A stretch of DNA of 64,000 nt from Rhodococcus tibetensis. Its GTDB lineage: Bacteria > Actinomycetota > Actinomycetes > Mycobacteriales > Mycobacteriaceae. The notes below the pieces were generated by a model. That model was not told the origin of the DNA and ran no database searches. It was given only the letters and a program-made list of their open reading frames with translations. The stretch spans positions 18,260-82,259 of the forward strand of contig NZ_JANFQF010000028.1 of NCBI RefSeq assembly GCF_024438035.1, written 5' to 3'. The position numbers were made by a program, and so were the translations under genes. The stretch's first letter is position 1. Every line of letters starts with the position of its first letter. Below are positions 17,145 through 25,725 of this stretch, one piece after another.

Positions 17145-18215
17145 ATGACTACCGCCCACGCCAACGATTCAGAACTGGATCGGCTGTACGCCGATTTCGA
17201 AACCGAGCACCTGAATCCGTTGTGGACCCAGCTCGGTGATCTGATGCCGATGACGCCGGCGTCGCGGGCGGTGCCGTTCGTGTGGAAGTGGTCGACGTTG
17301 TATCCGTTGGCGCAGCGGGCCGGGGATCTGGTGCCGGTCGGTCGTGGCGGCGAGCGGCGCGCCATTGCGCTAGCCAATCCCGGTTTGGGTGGGGTGCCGT
17401 ATGTGACACCGACGTTGTGGGCGGCCATCCAGTATTTGGGCCCGAAGGAGGTGGCCCCCGAGCATCGGCACGCGCAGAACGCATTCCGGTTCGTCGTCGA
17501 GGGGGAGGGGGTATGGACGGTCATCAACGGGGACCCGGTCGCGATGCGGCGCGGCGACTTCCTGCTCACCCCGGGCTGGCACTTCCACGGCCACCACAAC
17601 GAAACGGATCAGCCGATGGCCTGGATCGACGGCCTCGACATCCCGTTCGTGCACTACACCGACACCGGGTTCTTCGAATTCGGGTCCGAGAACGTCACCG
17701 ACGACTCCACCCCGGATGCTTCCCGGTCGGAACGCCTATGGGCGCACCCAGGGCTGCGGCCACTGGTCGGGTTGGACGCGAAAACCAGTTCGCCGATCGC
17801 GGCGTACCGGTGGGAGCACACCGACGCCGCACTGCGCGAGCAACTGCAACTCGAGGACGAGGGGTTTGCGGCGACCACCGAACCCGGCCACGCCGCGGTC
17901 CGGTACACCAACCCCACCACCGGCGGCGACGTGATGCCCACGATCCGCGCCGAGTTCCACCGCCTCCGCGCCGGCGCGCGCACGCGGCCGCGCCGCGATG
18001 TCGGGTCGACGGTGTATCAGGTGTTCGAAGGATCCGGCCGGTTCCTCCTCGGCGGCCAGACCCGCGGGGTCGGCATGGGCGACATGATCGTCGTCCCGTC
18101 GTGGACGCAGTGGTCGATCCAGGCCGATACCCAGTTCGACCTGTTTGCGTTTTCCGACGCCCCGATCGTCGAGCGCCTGCACTTTGATCGCACGTTCATT
18201 TCCGAAGGAGCCTGA
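17145..18215 (+). CDS. Gentisate 1,2-dioxygenase
   Basis: A 356-aa bicupin ring-cleavage enzyme converting gentisate plus O2 to maleylpyruvate using Fe(II). The first cupin contains the metal-binding EHRHAQNAFRFVVEG followed by GDFLLTPGWHFHGHHN. The second cupin (around VYQVFEGSGRFLLGG and GDMIVVPSWTQWSIQ) completes the fold. ATG 17145 has GAGGAG 6 nt upstream. It is the first gene of a compact operon with the hydrolase 6 nt and the isomerase 5 nt downstream of their predecessors, and a GenR-like operator precedes it. No gentisate-forming hydroxylase is in the window, so gentisate is either imported or made elsewhere. A decayed copy of its 3' end lies at 9757-10005. Confidence 0.93.
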   Translation: MTTAHANDSELDRLYADFETEHLNPLWTQLGDLMPMTPASRAVPFVWKWSTLYPLAQRAGDLVPVGRGGERRAIALANPGLGGVPYVTPTLWAAIQYLGPKEVAPEHRHAQNAFRFVVEGEGVWTVINGDPVAMRRGDFLLTPGWHFHGHHNETDQPMAWIDGLDIPFVHYTDTGFFEFGSENVTDDSTPDASRSERLWAHPGLRPLVGLDAKTSSPIAAYRWEHTDAALREQLQLEDEGFAATTEPGHAAVRYTNPTTGGDVMPTIRAEFHRLRAGARTRPRRDVGSTVYQVFEGSGRFLLGGQTRGVGMGDMIVVPSWTQWSIQADTQFDLFAFSDAPIVERLHFDRTFISEGA

Positions 18216-18221
18216 AACCTC

Positions 18222-19049
18222 ATGAAGCTTGCCACCTTGCGCCACGATGGGACCACCGTCGCCGTCCGTGTCGATTCCGACACCACAGCCACGATCATCG
18301 ACGGGTATCCGGACCTGTCGGCGTTGTTGGGCGTCCCGGACTGGAAGACGATCGCGCAGAACGCCTCCGGTGCCACCGTCGACCTCGATGGTGCGGATTA
18401 CGCACCCGTGGTCCCGAACCCGGGGAAGATCATCTGCGTCGGGTTGAACTACGTCAACCACATCCAGGAGATGGGCCGGGACCTGCCGGAGTATCCGACC
18501 CTGTTCGCGAAGTTCAAGGAAGCGTTGACCGGCCCGTACGACGACGTGGTCGTCCCGTCGTATGCGGCCGCGCGGTTGGATTGGGAGGGGGAGTTGGCGT
18601 TCGTCGTCGGTAAACCGGCCTATCAGGTCGCGGAGGCCGAGGCGGAGTCCTACATCGCCGGGTATTCGGTGATGAACGATTACACGATGCGCGATTACCA
18701 GTACCGGACGCTGCAGTGGGATCAGGGCAAGACGTTCGAGAAGACCAGCGGTTTCGGGCCGTTCCTGACGACCACCGACTCCTACACGTTCGGTGGGACC
18801 CTGGTCACCACACTGGAGGGGCAGGTGGTGCAGTCCACCACGACCGACGATCTGGTCTTCACCCCGGCCAAACTCATCGAATACATCTCGCACATCGTGA
18901 CGTTGCAGCCCGGTGATGTGGTGATCACCGGCACCCCGGGCGGGGTCGGGCACGCGCGCAAGCCCGGTCTCTACATTCAGGACGGTCAGACCGTCGAGGT
19001 CACCATCGAGGGCCTGGGCACCGTCCGCAACACGACGATCGTCAAGTAG
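18222..19049 (+). CDS. Fumarylpyruvate hydrolase (FAH family)
   Basis: A 275-aa fumarylacetoacetate-hydrolase-fold enzyme splitting fumarylpyruvate to fumarate and pyruvate, the last step of gentisate breakdown. Visible motifs are KIICVGLNYVNHIQEMG, the metal-binding LDWEGELAFVVGKPA, GYSVMNDYTMRDYQ and the closing GDVVITGTPGGVG. Length is normal for the family. Six nt separate it from the dioxygenase and 5 nt from the isomerase. The near-identical truncated copy at 10012-10670 shows this gene has been the source of a recent duplication. Confidence 0.92.
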   Translation: MKLATLRHDGTTVAVRVDSDTTATIIDGYPDLSALLGVPDWKTIAQNASGATVDLDGADYAPVVPNPGKIICVGLNYVNHIQEMGRDLPEYPTLFAKFKEALTGPYDDVVVPSYAAARLDWEGELAFVVGKPAYQVAEAEAESYIAGYSVMNDYTMRDYQYRTLQWDQGKTFEKTSGFGPFLTTTDSYTFGGTLVTTLEGQVVQSTTTDDLVFTPAKLIEYISHIVTLQPGDVVITGTPGGVGHARKPGLYIQDGQTVEVTIEGLGTVRNTTIVK

Positions 19050-19054
19050 GAGGC

Positions 19055-19774
19055 GTGAGTTTCCACGATCTTCCGCTGGCTGAGCGGTTGCTGATCGCCC
19101 GCCGTGGCACCGCATATTTCGCGCAGCGCCTCGCTGAGCTGTCCGACACCGACCTCGACGGTGACACCGTCTTGTCTGGGTGGTCGCGGCGACACCTGGT
19201 CGCGCACGTCGGTTACAACGCGGCCGCGTTGTGCCGGCTGCTGGACTGGGCCGCCACCGGGGTGCAGACCCCGATGTATGCGTCGCCGGAGCAGCGGGGC
19301 CGGGAGATCGCCGAGGGCGCCACCCTGTCGGCGGCGGCGCTGCGGAACCTCTTCGACCACACCGTCGCCCGGCTCGACGAGAAATGGCGCAACCTGCCCG
19401 CCTCGGCGTGGGATGCGCAGGTCCGCACCGCGCAGGGACGGCTCGTGCCGGTGTCGGAGACGGCGTGGATGCGCACCCGGGAGGTGTGGATCCACGCCGT
19501 CGACCTCGACAACGGCGGCCGGTTCGGCGACTTCCCCGGCGTGGTCCTCGAGTCGCTGCTCACCGACATCGTCGGGATGTGGCGGCGCAAGGACCTCGGC
19601 GCCGGACTCGTGCTCGAGATCAACGGCAGCGCGCCGATTGCACTAAGCCCAGAGTCGCCGACCACAACGAAGATCTCCGGGCCGCCCTCGGCCGTGGTGC
19701 GGTGGGCCGCGGGCCGTGGAGCCGTCGGCGTGGCCATCGACGGCGACGCCGGGGAACCGCCGCGCTGGCTGTAA
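19055..19774 (+). CDS. Mycothiol-dependent maleylpyruvate isomerase
   Basis: A 239-aa protein of the DinB-like mycothiol-dependent isomerase family, which converts maleylpyruvate to fumarylpyruvate using mycothiol in place of glutathione. The N-terminal four-helix part carries SGWSRRHLVAHVGYNAAAL with the metal histidine, and VWIHAVDLDNGGRF holds the second conserved metal site. A smaller C-terminal domain follows. The start is GTG 19055 directly behind TAGGAGG. Its presence rather than a glutathione-type enzyme fits an actinobacterial host. Confidence 0.9.
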   Translation: MSFHDLPLAERLLIARRGTAYFAQRLAELSDTDLDGDTVLSGWSRRHLVAHVGYNAAALCRLLDWAATGVQTPMYASPEQRGREIAEGATLSAAALRNLFDHTVARLDEKWRNLPASAWDAQVRTAQGRLVPVSETAWMRTREVWIHAVDLDNGGRFGDFPGVVLESLLTDIVGMWRRKDLGAGLVLEINGSAPIALSPESPTTTKISGPPSAVVRWAAGRGAVGVAIDGDAGEPPRWL

Positions 19775-20060
19775 CGCCGGAGAGCCGGGGCTTGCTTAAC
19801 CCGGTCCGCCAACACCAGCGAGGAGTGTCTATTGCTCGGCGTTACATCATCGTCGAACGGGTCCTGGTTCCGGGAGACTCTCATCGCGGACGGTGAACGC
19901 GAGACCGATCAACTGCGCCCCGAACTGGACACTCGCACCACACTGAGCCAAGCGCTGGTCACGTATTCGCAGCACCGCAATGTGAAACTGCGGGAATAGC
20001 GTCCGACATCGTCGACAACTCCACGGCCGAGTCGGAGGGCCGGGAGTGCACCGCCGCGAA

Positions 20061-20567
20061 CTAGCCTTCCGCTATGCGTTGGGCGGTGGCATACGAGAGT
20101 TGCAGGAAGTCCGCGCCGGCCAGAGCTGCCATCGCGTCGGCCACCAAGCGTGTCGCCCGGGGCGCGAAGACGTGCCCGATGGTGAACCCGGTGATCACCC
20201 AGACGTCGAAGCAGAACGGACAGGTCAGCAATTCGCCGATGCTGTGCATGATGCCGTCGGAGGCCTGTGGCTTCTCCATCACCTCGCCGGGGCCCCCGTC
20301 CCCGGCGTGCTCGGTGAACGGTGCACGGAGCGGTGTGGTGATGGCGTCCTTGGTTACCGTTCGGGAAACCTTGTGCGCTGCAAGCGCCGTGATGACGAGT
20401 TCGCGCACGGTCATGGCACGCGGAAGTTGCCGGTTGGTGAGAGCGCCGAGCACTGTGACTACGGCGACGACGAAGGTGTAGATCGCCATCGTCGCCACAT
20501 AACCGTTGAGTTGGCTGCCGCTGTCGGTCGAATCCCGTTCGCGCTCGGGGGCGTGTGCCACGTTCAT
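20061..20567 (-). CDS. DUF1360 membrane protein
   Basis: A 168-aa protein matching DUF1360. It has an N-terminal hydrophobic helix (VATMAIYTFVVAVVTVLGAL) and a helix-rich body with LAAHKVSRTVTKDAITTPLR. The signature LLTCPFCFDVWVITGF follows, with two cysteines in a membrane segment. Function is unknown; related proteins are annotated in sporulating bacteria but also occur in non-sporulating actinobacteria. The next gene upstream (DUF5709) is on the same strand 34 nt away, so the two may be co-transcribed. Confidence 0.75.
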   Translation of the reverse strand: MNVAHAPERERDSTDSGSQLNGYVATMAIYTFVVAVVTVLGALTNRQLPRAMTVRELVITALAAHKVSRTVTKDAITTPLRAPFTEHAGDGGPGEVMEKPQASDGIMHSIGELLTCPFCFDVWVITGFTIGHVFAPRATRLVADAMAALAGADFLQLSYATAQRIAEG

Positions 20568-20601
20568 CTGGTTTCCTCTGTTCGCTGTGCCGAGTGTCGA
20601 G

Positions 20602-21027
20602 TCAATCCACGATGGGAAAGAAGGAGTCCCTGCCTTCGGGAGTGCCGTCGATCTGACCTTTGTCGACCCGCGAATCTTCGACGATCACGCCGTCGACCAC
20701 ATCCGCCGACTTGCTGCCGTCGCCCGGCACCTCGACGTCGTCATCGAGAACTCGGTCGACATCGTCCTCGGTCAGGGACTCGTTCGGCGCGGCTGCCACG
20801 GGAATTTCCGGCGGTACCTCGACAGGCACGTCGGGCTCTTCCTCGGACAGTTTCTGATCGAGAGATTCGCCTTCACGCTCTTCGCGTGGTGTCGTGCCGA
20901 ACTTGTCGGCTTCACTCCAGTGTTCCGGCGGATCCACGACGTCGTCGCCGTCGTTGTTCCGTACCTCGTCCGCGTCGAGGCTCTCGGCAGGGTTGAGGGT
21001 GTCACCAGGACCGTCTTCGATACTCAT
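20602..21027 (-). CDS. Acidic DUF5709-type protein
   Basis: A 141-aa, strongly acidic, low-complexity protein. ESLDADEVRNNDGDDVVDPP and GESLDQKLSEEEPDV follow the DUF5709 pattern of actinobacterial proteins of unknown function, often linked to stress loci. ATG 21027 is chosen because the acidic conserved part begins there; codons upstream to 21234 overlap the neighbouring dehydrogenase and are basic, unlike the protein. It sits between the DUF1360 gene and the Zn dehydrogenase on the same strand. Confidence 0.65.
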   Translation of the reverse strand: MSIEDGPGDTLNPAESLDADEVRNNDGDDVVDPPEHWSEADKFGTTPREEREGESLDQKLSEEEPDVPVEVPPEIPVAAAPNESLTEDDVDRVLDDDVEVPGDGSKSADVVDGVIVEDSRVDKGQIDGTPEGRDSFFPIVD

Positions 21028-21070
21028 ACTTGTTGCGTGCCCGATCGGGTCACCGCCGAAACATCGGCGG

Positions 21071-22240
21071 TCACGGACGGAAAACGGCACGGACACACCC
21101 TTCCTGCTTGTTCTTGAACACCTCGTAACCGCGGACTGCCTTCTCGAGGGGCATGTCGTGGGTGATGAGGTACGACGGATCGAGGTCGCCTTGCTGGATG
21201 TAGTCGAACATCCGCGGCATGTACCGCTGACCATGTTGCTGTGCCGTCCGGATCGTCAGGCTTTTGTTGGTCACCACACCCATGGGGAACTTGTCCCTCA
21301 GCCCATAGATGCCGAGGATAGACACGATCCCGCCCTTGCGGCAGGAGAGGATTGCCTCGCGCAACGGGGTCGCGCGGTCCGATTCGAGCCTCAGGAGTTG
21401 TTTGGCGCGATCGTAGAGTTGCTGCAGACCCGTGCCGTGTCCCTCCATGCCGACAGCGTCGATGCACGCGTCCGGGCCGCGGCCGCCGGTGGTCTCGCGT
21501 AGTGCCTCCAACACGCTGTCGACGGACGTGTAATCGATGGTTTCCGCACCGAATTCCCGGCGCGCCAGTGCAAGTCGCTCGGAGTAGCGATCGATGACGA
21601 TGACCCGGTCCGCGCCCAGGAGTCGAGCGGTGTGTGCAGCCATCAGCCCGACACCGCCGCTGCCCCACACCGCGATCGTGTCACCGGGCGAGATGTCGCA
21701 GAAGTCCGCTCCCATGAGGCCGGTGGGTACGGCGTCGGAGAGGAACAGGGCCTGCTCGTCGGTGATGCCTTCGGGAATGGTGAAGCAGTTGACGTCACCG
21801 AACGGCACGCGGATGTACTGCGCGTGGGATCCCTGGTATCCGCCGAACGGGTGAGTATACCCGTAGATTCCGCCCGTCGGATAGCCGAAAACCGCTTGCT
21901 GCAGTTCGGCATTCGGATTCGTCGTGTCACACACCGAGTACAAGTCGTGTTCGCAGTACCGGCACGAATTGCATCCGATGAACGATGGAACGACCACGCG
22001 GTCACCCACCCTGGTATCCGTGACTTCGGGGCCGACGTCCACCACTTCACCCATGAACTCGTGCCCGAACACGTCACCTTCCCGCATGCCCGGCAGGTAC
22101 CCGTCGATGAAATGAAGGTCGGAACCGCACGTGGTGGTCAACCGTACCTGCACGATGACGTCGTGCGGATTGACCAGTTCGGGGTCGTCGACGGTCTCGA
22201 CCTTCAGGTCGTTGACACCGTTCCAGCAGAGTGCGCGCAT
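21071..22240 (-). CDS. Zn-dependent dehydrogenase, formaldehyde dehydrogenase-like
   Basis: A 389-aa MDR enzyme. Catalytic zinc ligands appear in TTTCGSDLHFIDGYLPG and FGHEFMGEVVDVG, the structural zinc lobe in CNSCRYCEHDLYSVC, and the NAD-binding motif is VWGSGGVGLMAAHTA. The insertion around YTHPFGGYQGSHAQYIRVP is typical of the class containing formaldehyde-dismutase and formaldehyde-dehydrogenase-like proteins; substrate is unknown. I choose ATG 22240 with AGGAG 5 nt upstream; the TTG before it is an alternative. It lies 13 nt downstream of the SRPBCC gene, so the two form a transcription unit. Confidence 0.8.
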   Translation of the reverse strand: MRALCWNGVNDLKVETVDDPELVNPHDVIVQVRLTTTCGSDLHFIDGYLPGMREGDVFGHEFMGEVVDVGPEVTDTRVGDRVVVPSFIGCNSCRYCEHDLYSVCDTTNPNAELQQAVFGYPTGGIYGYTHPFGGYQGSHAQYIRVPFGDVNCFTIPEGITDEQALFLSDAVPTGLMGADFCDISPGDTIAVWGSGGVGLMAAHTARLLGADRVIVIDRYSERLALARREFGAETIDYTSVDSVLEALRETTGGRGPDACIDAVGMEGHGTGLQQLYDRAKQLLRLESDRATPLREAILSCRKGGIVSILGIYGLRDKFPMGVVTNKSLTIRTAQQHGQRYMPRMFDYIQQGDLDPSYLITHDMPLEKAVRGYEVFKNKQEGCVRAVFRP

Positions 22241-22253
22241 CAAATCTCCTAGT

Positions 22254-22784
22254 TCAGCGAGCGGCCTTACGCGCGCTCGGATTGTGCCTGAGGGTGGGCA
22301 GTTCGCCGGTCTGCAGCAGCGCGCGTGCGCGGTAGATGGCCTTGAACAACGCTGCCCCGGTGAGGATGTCGGGTAGGGGTGTCTTCGCCCGGATCGTCAT
22401 TTCGGTACCGAGATCGTGCGGTGCGTCGCGAAACGTGAGCTCGATCTCGGGGGAATCGGCTGCGGAGTCCTCGCCCGCCGCAGAGCCGACGAACAGCAGA
22501 TTGCCGTCCCCCTCGATAAGTGTGGTGTTCCACGTGGTGTGCTCGTCGGCCCCGACGTTCAGCGTCCACTCGTAGCTACCCGGCTTGGTCGACCGGACCT
22601 CGGCCACATCACCGAGCACCTCGGACAAGTTCTCGGGGTCGCGCCAGAACTGTTCGACCTCCGGGCGGGACCTACTGACCGTCAGCGTCTGACTGTTCCC
22701 GCCGCCGCCGGTGGTGGAATCGACCACCTTCCCGACGAGGTCGGTGAGCTGCCCTCTCGCCTTGTCGATGTAGTGCACGGGCAC
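22254..22784 (-). CDS. SRPBCC (cyclase/dehydrase, START-like) family protein
   Basis: A 176-aa protein with the SRPBCC lipid/ligand-binding fold, from the TLTVSRSRPEVEQFWRDPEN segment through YEWTLNVGADEHTTWNTTL to the C-terminal helix near LFKAIYRARALLQTGELP. Such proteins bind hydrophobic ligands; the subgroup with a following Zn dehydrogenase is frequent in actinobacterial envelope-stress loci. It starts at GTG 22784 (a second in-frame GTG two codons later is also possible behind AAGGGAG). Tightly followed by the Zn dehydrogenase. Confidence 0.7.
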   Translation of the reverse strand: MPVHYIDKARGQLTDLVGKVVDSTTGGGGNSQTLTVSRSRPEVEQFWRDPENLSEVLGDVAEVRSTKPGSYEWTLNVGADEHTTWNTTLIEGDGNLLFVGSAAGEDSAADSPEIELTFRDAPHDLGTEMTIRAKTPLPDILTGAALFKAIYRARALLQTGELPTLRHNPSARKAAR

Positions 22785-22942
22785 TCCCTTCGTCTGTTCC
22801 TCGCGTTACCCGAAATTTTCGAGGGGAAACAGTCGGAGCGGGGCGCGTTCACGCCCTGCTGTGGTACCCGCCGGATCGTCGGCCGAATCTGCGGTTTCGT
22901 GAGGAGTCGTTCGTCCCGGCGCGGATGGGGTACACGCAGTCC

Positions 22943-23380
22943 ATGACCGACCAGCAGATCCCGAATCCCCCTGACCATGCGCGGCCTGAGCGAGCGACGG
23001 ACGAACAGGTCGCTGCGGCCGGGAAGTTATCCGAAGCCCTCGAGACCGTGGAACGTGCGCGCGGACGTCTGTACGACTTTCACCAGCTGATCGGTCATGC
23101 CGATCTGATGCTGGACGAGGCCGTCCAGAAGTTGCGTGAGGCGGGCCGCGACGACATCGCCGAACAAGTGGAAAAGGAGCTGGTCGGCCGTAACGTCCTG
23201 CACGGTCGATGGATGTTCCAGATCGTTGAGGACTTCGACGACCACTACTGGTCCACCTTCCGGAGCTGTGAGGCCACCGTGCGCGGTGAACTGTGCGGCG
23301 GACGGCGGCACGTATTCGAATCCGAGATGAAGGAGGCCCGTCGAACGCACGGGCACCCCAGGCACGAGGCCCGGCCGTAG
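22943..23380 (+). CDS. Conserved hypothetical protein, helical
   Basis: A 145-aa, mostly helical, soluble protein. I do not recognise a named family. Visible features are an amphipathic region around VAAAGKLSEALETVERARGR, a His/Asp-rich stretch (YDFHQLIGHADLMLDEAV) and a conserved-looking GRNVLHGRWMFQIVEDFDD. ATG 22943 is preferred over the ORF start at 22925. Start region is divergent from the SRPBCC gene, and YihY follows 58 nt downstream on the same strand. Confidence 0.6.
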   Translation: MTDQQIPNPPDHARPERATDEQVAAAGKLSEALETVERARGRLYDFHQLIGHADLMLDEAVQKLREAGRDDIAEQVEKELVGRNVLHGRWMFQIVEDFDDHYWSTFRSCEATVRGELCGGRRHVFESEMKEARRTHGHPRHEARP

Positions 23381-23438
23381 ATACCGACCCTGTCCCCGCC
23401 GCCGTTTCCGGTAGAGAGTTCCCGGGTAGTAGAAGACG

Positions 23439-24512
23439 ATGGTCGATGAAAAACAAGCCGAACCGGATCCCGATGATCCCCGCAAACCGGACTCGCCGAC
23501 GGAGCTGACGAAGCCGTCGTGGGGTTACGTCCTGCGGAAGACTGCGCACGAGTTCAGCCGCGATCAGTGCACCGATCTCGCTGCGGCGTTGACGTACTAC
23601 GCCGTTCTGTCACTGTTCCCTGCCCTGCTCGCGCTGGTGTCGCTTCTCGGCGTGTTCGGGCAGGGACAGCGCACTACCGATTCGGTGTTGCAGATCGTCG
23701 ACGACCTCGGACCGTCGTCGGCCGTGGACACGCTGCGTGATCCCATCGCCCAACTTGTTCAAACACCCACTGCGGGTGTGGCACTCGTGTTCGGACTTCT
23801 CGGCGCTGTGTGGTCGGCGTCGGGATACATCGGTGCTTTCGGTCGTGCCATGAACCGGATGTACGAGGTCGACGAGGGGCGTCCGGTGTGGAAGTTGCGC
23901 CCGTTGATGCTGCTGGTCACCCTGATCGGACTTCTGCTCGTGGCGGCGGCCGCCGTCATGTTGGCGCTGAGCGGGCCCGTTGCTCGTTCGGTCGGTGATG
24001 CGATCGGATTCGGCGACTCCGCCCTCACCGTGTGGAACATCGCGCGGTGGCCGTTCGTGCTGGGAATCGTCGTGGGCGCGGTCGCCATCCTCTACTACGT
24101 GACACCCAATGTGAAGCAACCGAAGTTCCGCTGGATCAGTGCAGGTGCGTTCCTAGCGATCCTGACGTGGATCGTGGCCTCCGTGCTGTTCGGTCTTTAC
24201 GTCTCGAACTTCGGCAGCTATAACAAGACCTACGGTTCACTTGCCGGTGTCATCGTCTTTCTGCTGTGGCTGTGGATCACCAACTTGGCGTTGCTGTTCG
24301 GGGCCGAGCTCGATTCGGAACTCGAACGGGGCCGGGAACTGCAAGCCGGGCTGCCGGCAGAGGACGAGTTGCAACTTCCGCCGCGGGACACCCGCGTGTC
24401 GGACAAGAACGCCGAGAAGTACCAGAAGTACATCGAGCAGGGACGAGCACTTCGAGAGAGCGACGGGAACACGACAGAACCGGACGCGGTGCCGGAAGAA
24501 CAACAGCGCTAA
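23439..24512 (+). CDS. YihY/BrkB-family inner-membrane protein
   Basis: A 357-aa membrane protein with six hydrophobic helices. The family signature appears as DLAAALTYYAVLSLFPALLA in the first helix, then SASGYIGAFGRAMNRMYEVDEGRP in the conserved central loop, and SLAGVIVFLLWLWITNLALL near the last helix. The charged N- and C-terminal tails are cytoplasmic. The family was once called ribonuclease BN by mistake; its role is not settled. The start at 23439 is weakly defined. Confidence 0.85.
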   Translation: MVDEKQAEPDPDDPRKPDSPTELTKPSWGYVLRKTAHEFSRDQCTDLAAALTYYAVLSLFPALLALVSLLGVFGQGQRTTDSVLQIVDDLGPSSAVDTLRDPIAQLVQTPTAGVALVFGLLGAVWSASGYIGAFGRAMNRMYEVDEGRPVWKLRPLMLLVTLIGLLLVAAAAVMLALSGPVARSVGDAIGFGDSALTVWNIARWPFVLGIVVGAVAILYYVTPNVKQPKFRWISAGAFLAILTWIVASVLFGLYVSNFGSYNKTYGSLAGVIVFLLWLWITNLALLFGAELDSELERGRELQAGLPAEDELQLPPRDTRVSDKNAEKYQKYIEQGRALRESDGNTTEPDAVPEEQQR

Positions 24513-24586
24513 TTTCATCAGCGGCATTTCCGCGGGCGGATTTTCTCGTCCGATCGCGTGTGGATCGCTGACCCGAGCAGAGACGA

Positions 24587-25705
24587 ATGGATACGGTGGT
24601 CGTCATGGCGGAACGCGGTGCTCGTCCCAAAGTCCCCGTAGTGCGCAGATTCATGCTGCGCGCCGTGCGGCACTTGTTCAGCCCCCTTCGACCGGACGAC
24701 TATCTGGAACTGATCAATCCGCTGTGGACCACCCGCGAATTGCGGGGACGGGTGGAGCGAGTCGAGCCAGCCAGCGCGGACTCCGCCACCGTGGTGATCC
24801 GTCCTCAGTACGAATGGTTCGGGCACGAAGCCGGGCAGTACGTGCGCCTCGGCGTCGTCCTCGACGGGGTCTACTACTGGCGCGCCTACTCGCTCACCTC
24901 GGACCCCGACCCGGACGACGGCCTGATCAGCATCACCCCCAAGTTGGTGGAAAGCGGCAAAGTGTCGCCGTACCTCGTCCGCGACATCCGCCCCGGAGAC
25001 ATCGTGCGTCTCGGTGAGGTCGAGGGCACGTTCACCCTCCCGGATCCGTTGCCCGAAAAAATGCTCTTCATCAGCGCAGGCAGTGGCATCACACCGATCA
25101 TCAGTATGTTGCGCAGCCTCGACCACAAGAAGGCGGTCGACGACGTTGTCGTCTCGCACTCGGCACGGACCGAGGAACAGGTCATGTTCGATTCGACGCT
25201 CCGGGATCTCGACCGCCGGCACGACGGGTTCCAGCTGGTGCTACGCCTCACCGGGAAGCAGGGCCGGCTGACGCCGGATGCGCTCGACGAAGTCTGCCCC
25301 GACTGGCGCGAACGCGAGGTGTTCGCGTCGGGCCCGGGCGAGATGCTCGATCAGCTGGTCGAGTATTGGAACGACCAGGGTGACCCGAAGCGGCTGCACA
25401 TGGAACGCTTCCAACCCGTCATCGGTGGCGACGACGCCGGCGGCGAGGGTGGTGAAGTCCACTTCGCGGACAGCGACGTGAAGACCGAAGTCGACGGAGG
25501 TACACCGATCCTCGTGGCCGGTGAGAACGCCGGCTTGAAACTCCCGTTCGGTTGCCGCATCGGGATCTGCCACACGTGTGTCGGGACTTTGAAGTCCGGC
25601 CGACTCCGCGACCTGCGAACCGGGGCCGTGGTCGACGACGCCGCCGGACAGGCGGTCCGCACGTGTGTCCACACCGCAGAAGGTGACATCGAGATCGAGC
25701 TGTGA
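24587..25705 (+). CDS. Ferredoxin reductase with C-terminal [2Fe-2S] domain, desaturase redox partner
   Basis: A 372-aa electron-transfer protein. The FAD domain (about 50-150) has YYWRAYSLTSDPDPDDG, the NAD(P) domain (about 155-265) begins FISAGSGITPIISML, and the C-terminal ferredoxin domain binds a [2Fe-2S] cluster through the cysteines of GCRIGICHTCVG and a later Cys in RTCVHTAEG. The order matches Rv3230c of Mycobacterium tuberculosis, the NADPH-dependent reductase of the stearoyl-CoA delta-9 desaturase DesA3. The stop overlaps the open frame of the downstream desaturase, so they are probably co-translated. ATG 24605 is an alternative start. Confidence 0.88.
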   Translation: MDTVVVMAERGARPKVPVVRRFMLRAVRHLFSPLRPDDYLELINPLWTTRELRGRVERVEPASADSATVVIRPQYEWFGHEAGQYVRLGVVLDGVYYWRAYSLTSDPDPDDGLISITPKLVESGKVSPYLVRDIRPGDIVRLGEVEGTFTLPDPLPEKMLFISAGSGITPIISMLRSLDHKKAVDDVVVSHSARTEEQVMFDSTLRDLDRRHDGFQLVLRLTGKQGRLTPDALDEVCPDWREREVFASGPGEMLDQLVEYWNDQGDPKRLHMERFQPVIGGDDAGGEGGEVHFADSDVKTEVDGGTPILVAGENAGLKLPFGCRIGICHTCVGTLKSGRLRDLRTGAVVDDAAGQAVRTCVHTAEGDIEIEL

Positions 25706-25725
25706 AGATAAGGAAGGACCTGCTG

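Noticed and set aside
17736..19115. 459-codon minus-strand frame across the gentisate operon
   Set aside because: Antisense shadow of two well-supported enzymes; long only because of high GC third positions.
19832..19999. Possible 56-aa ORF starting TTG after the isomerase
   Set aside because: No ribosome site or recognisable similarity; may be a stranded 3' end of a lost gene but cannot be supported.
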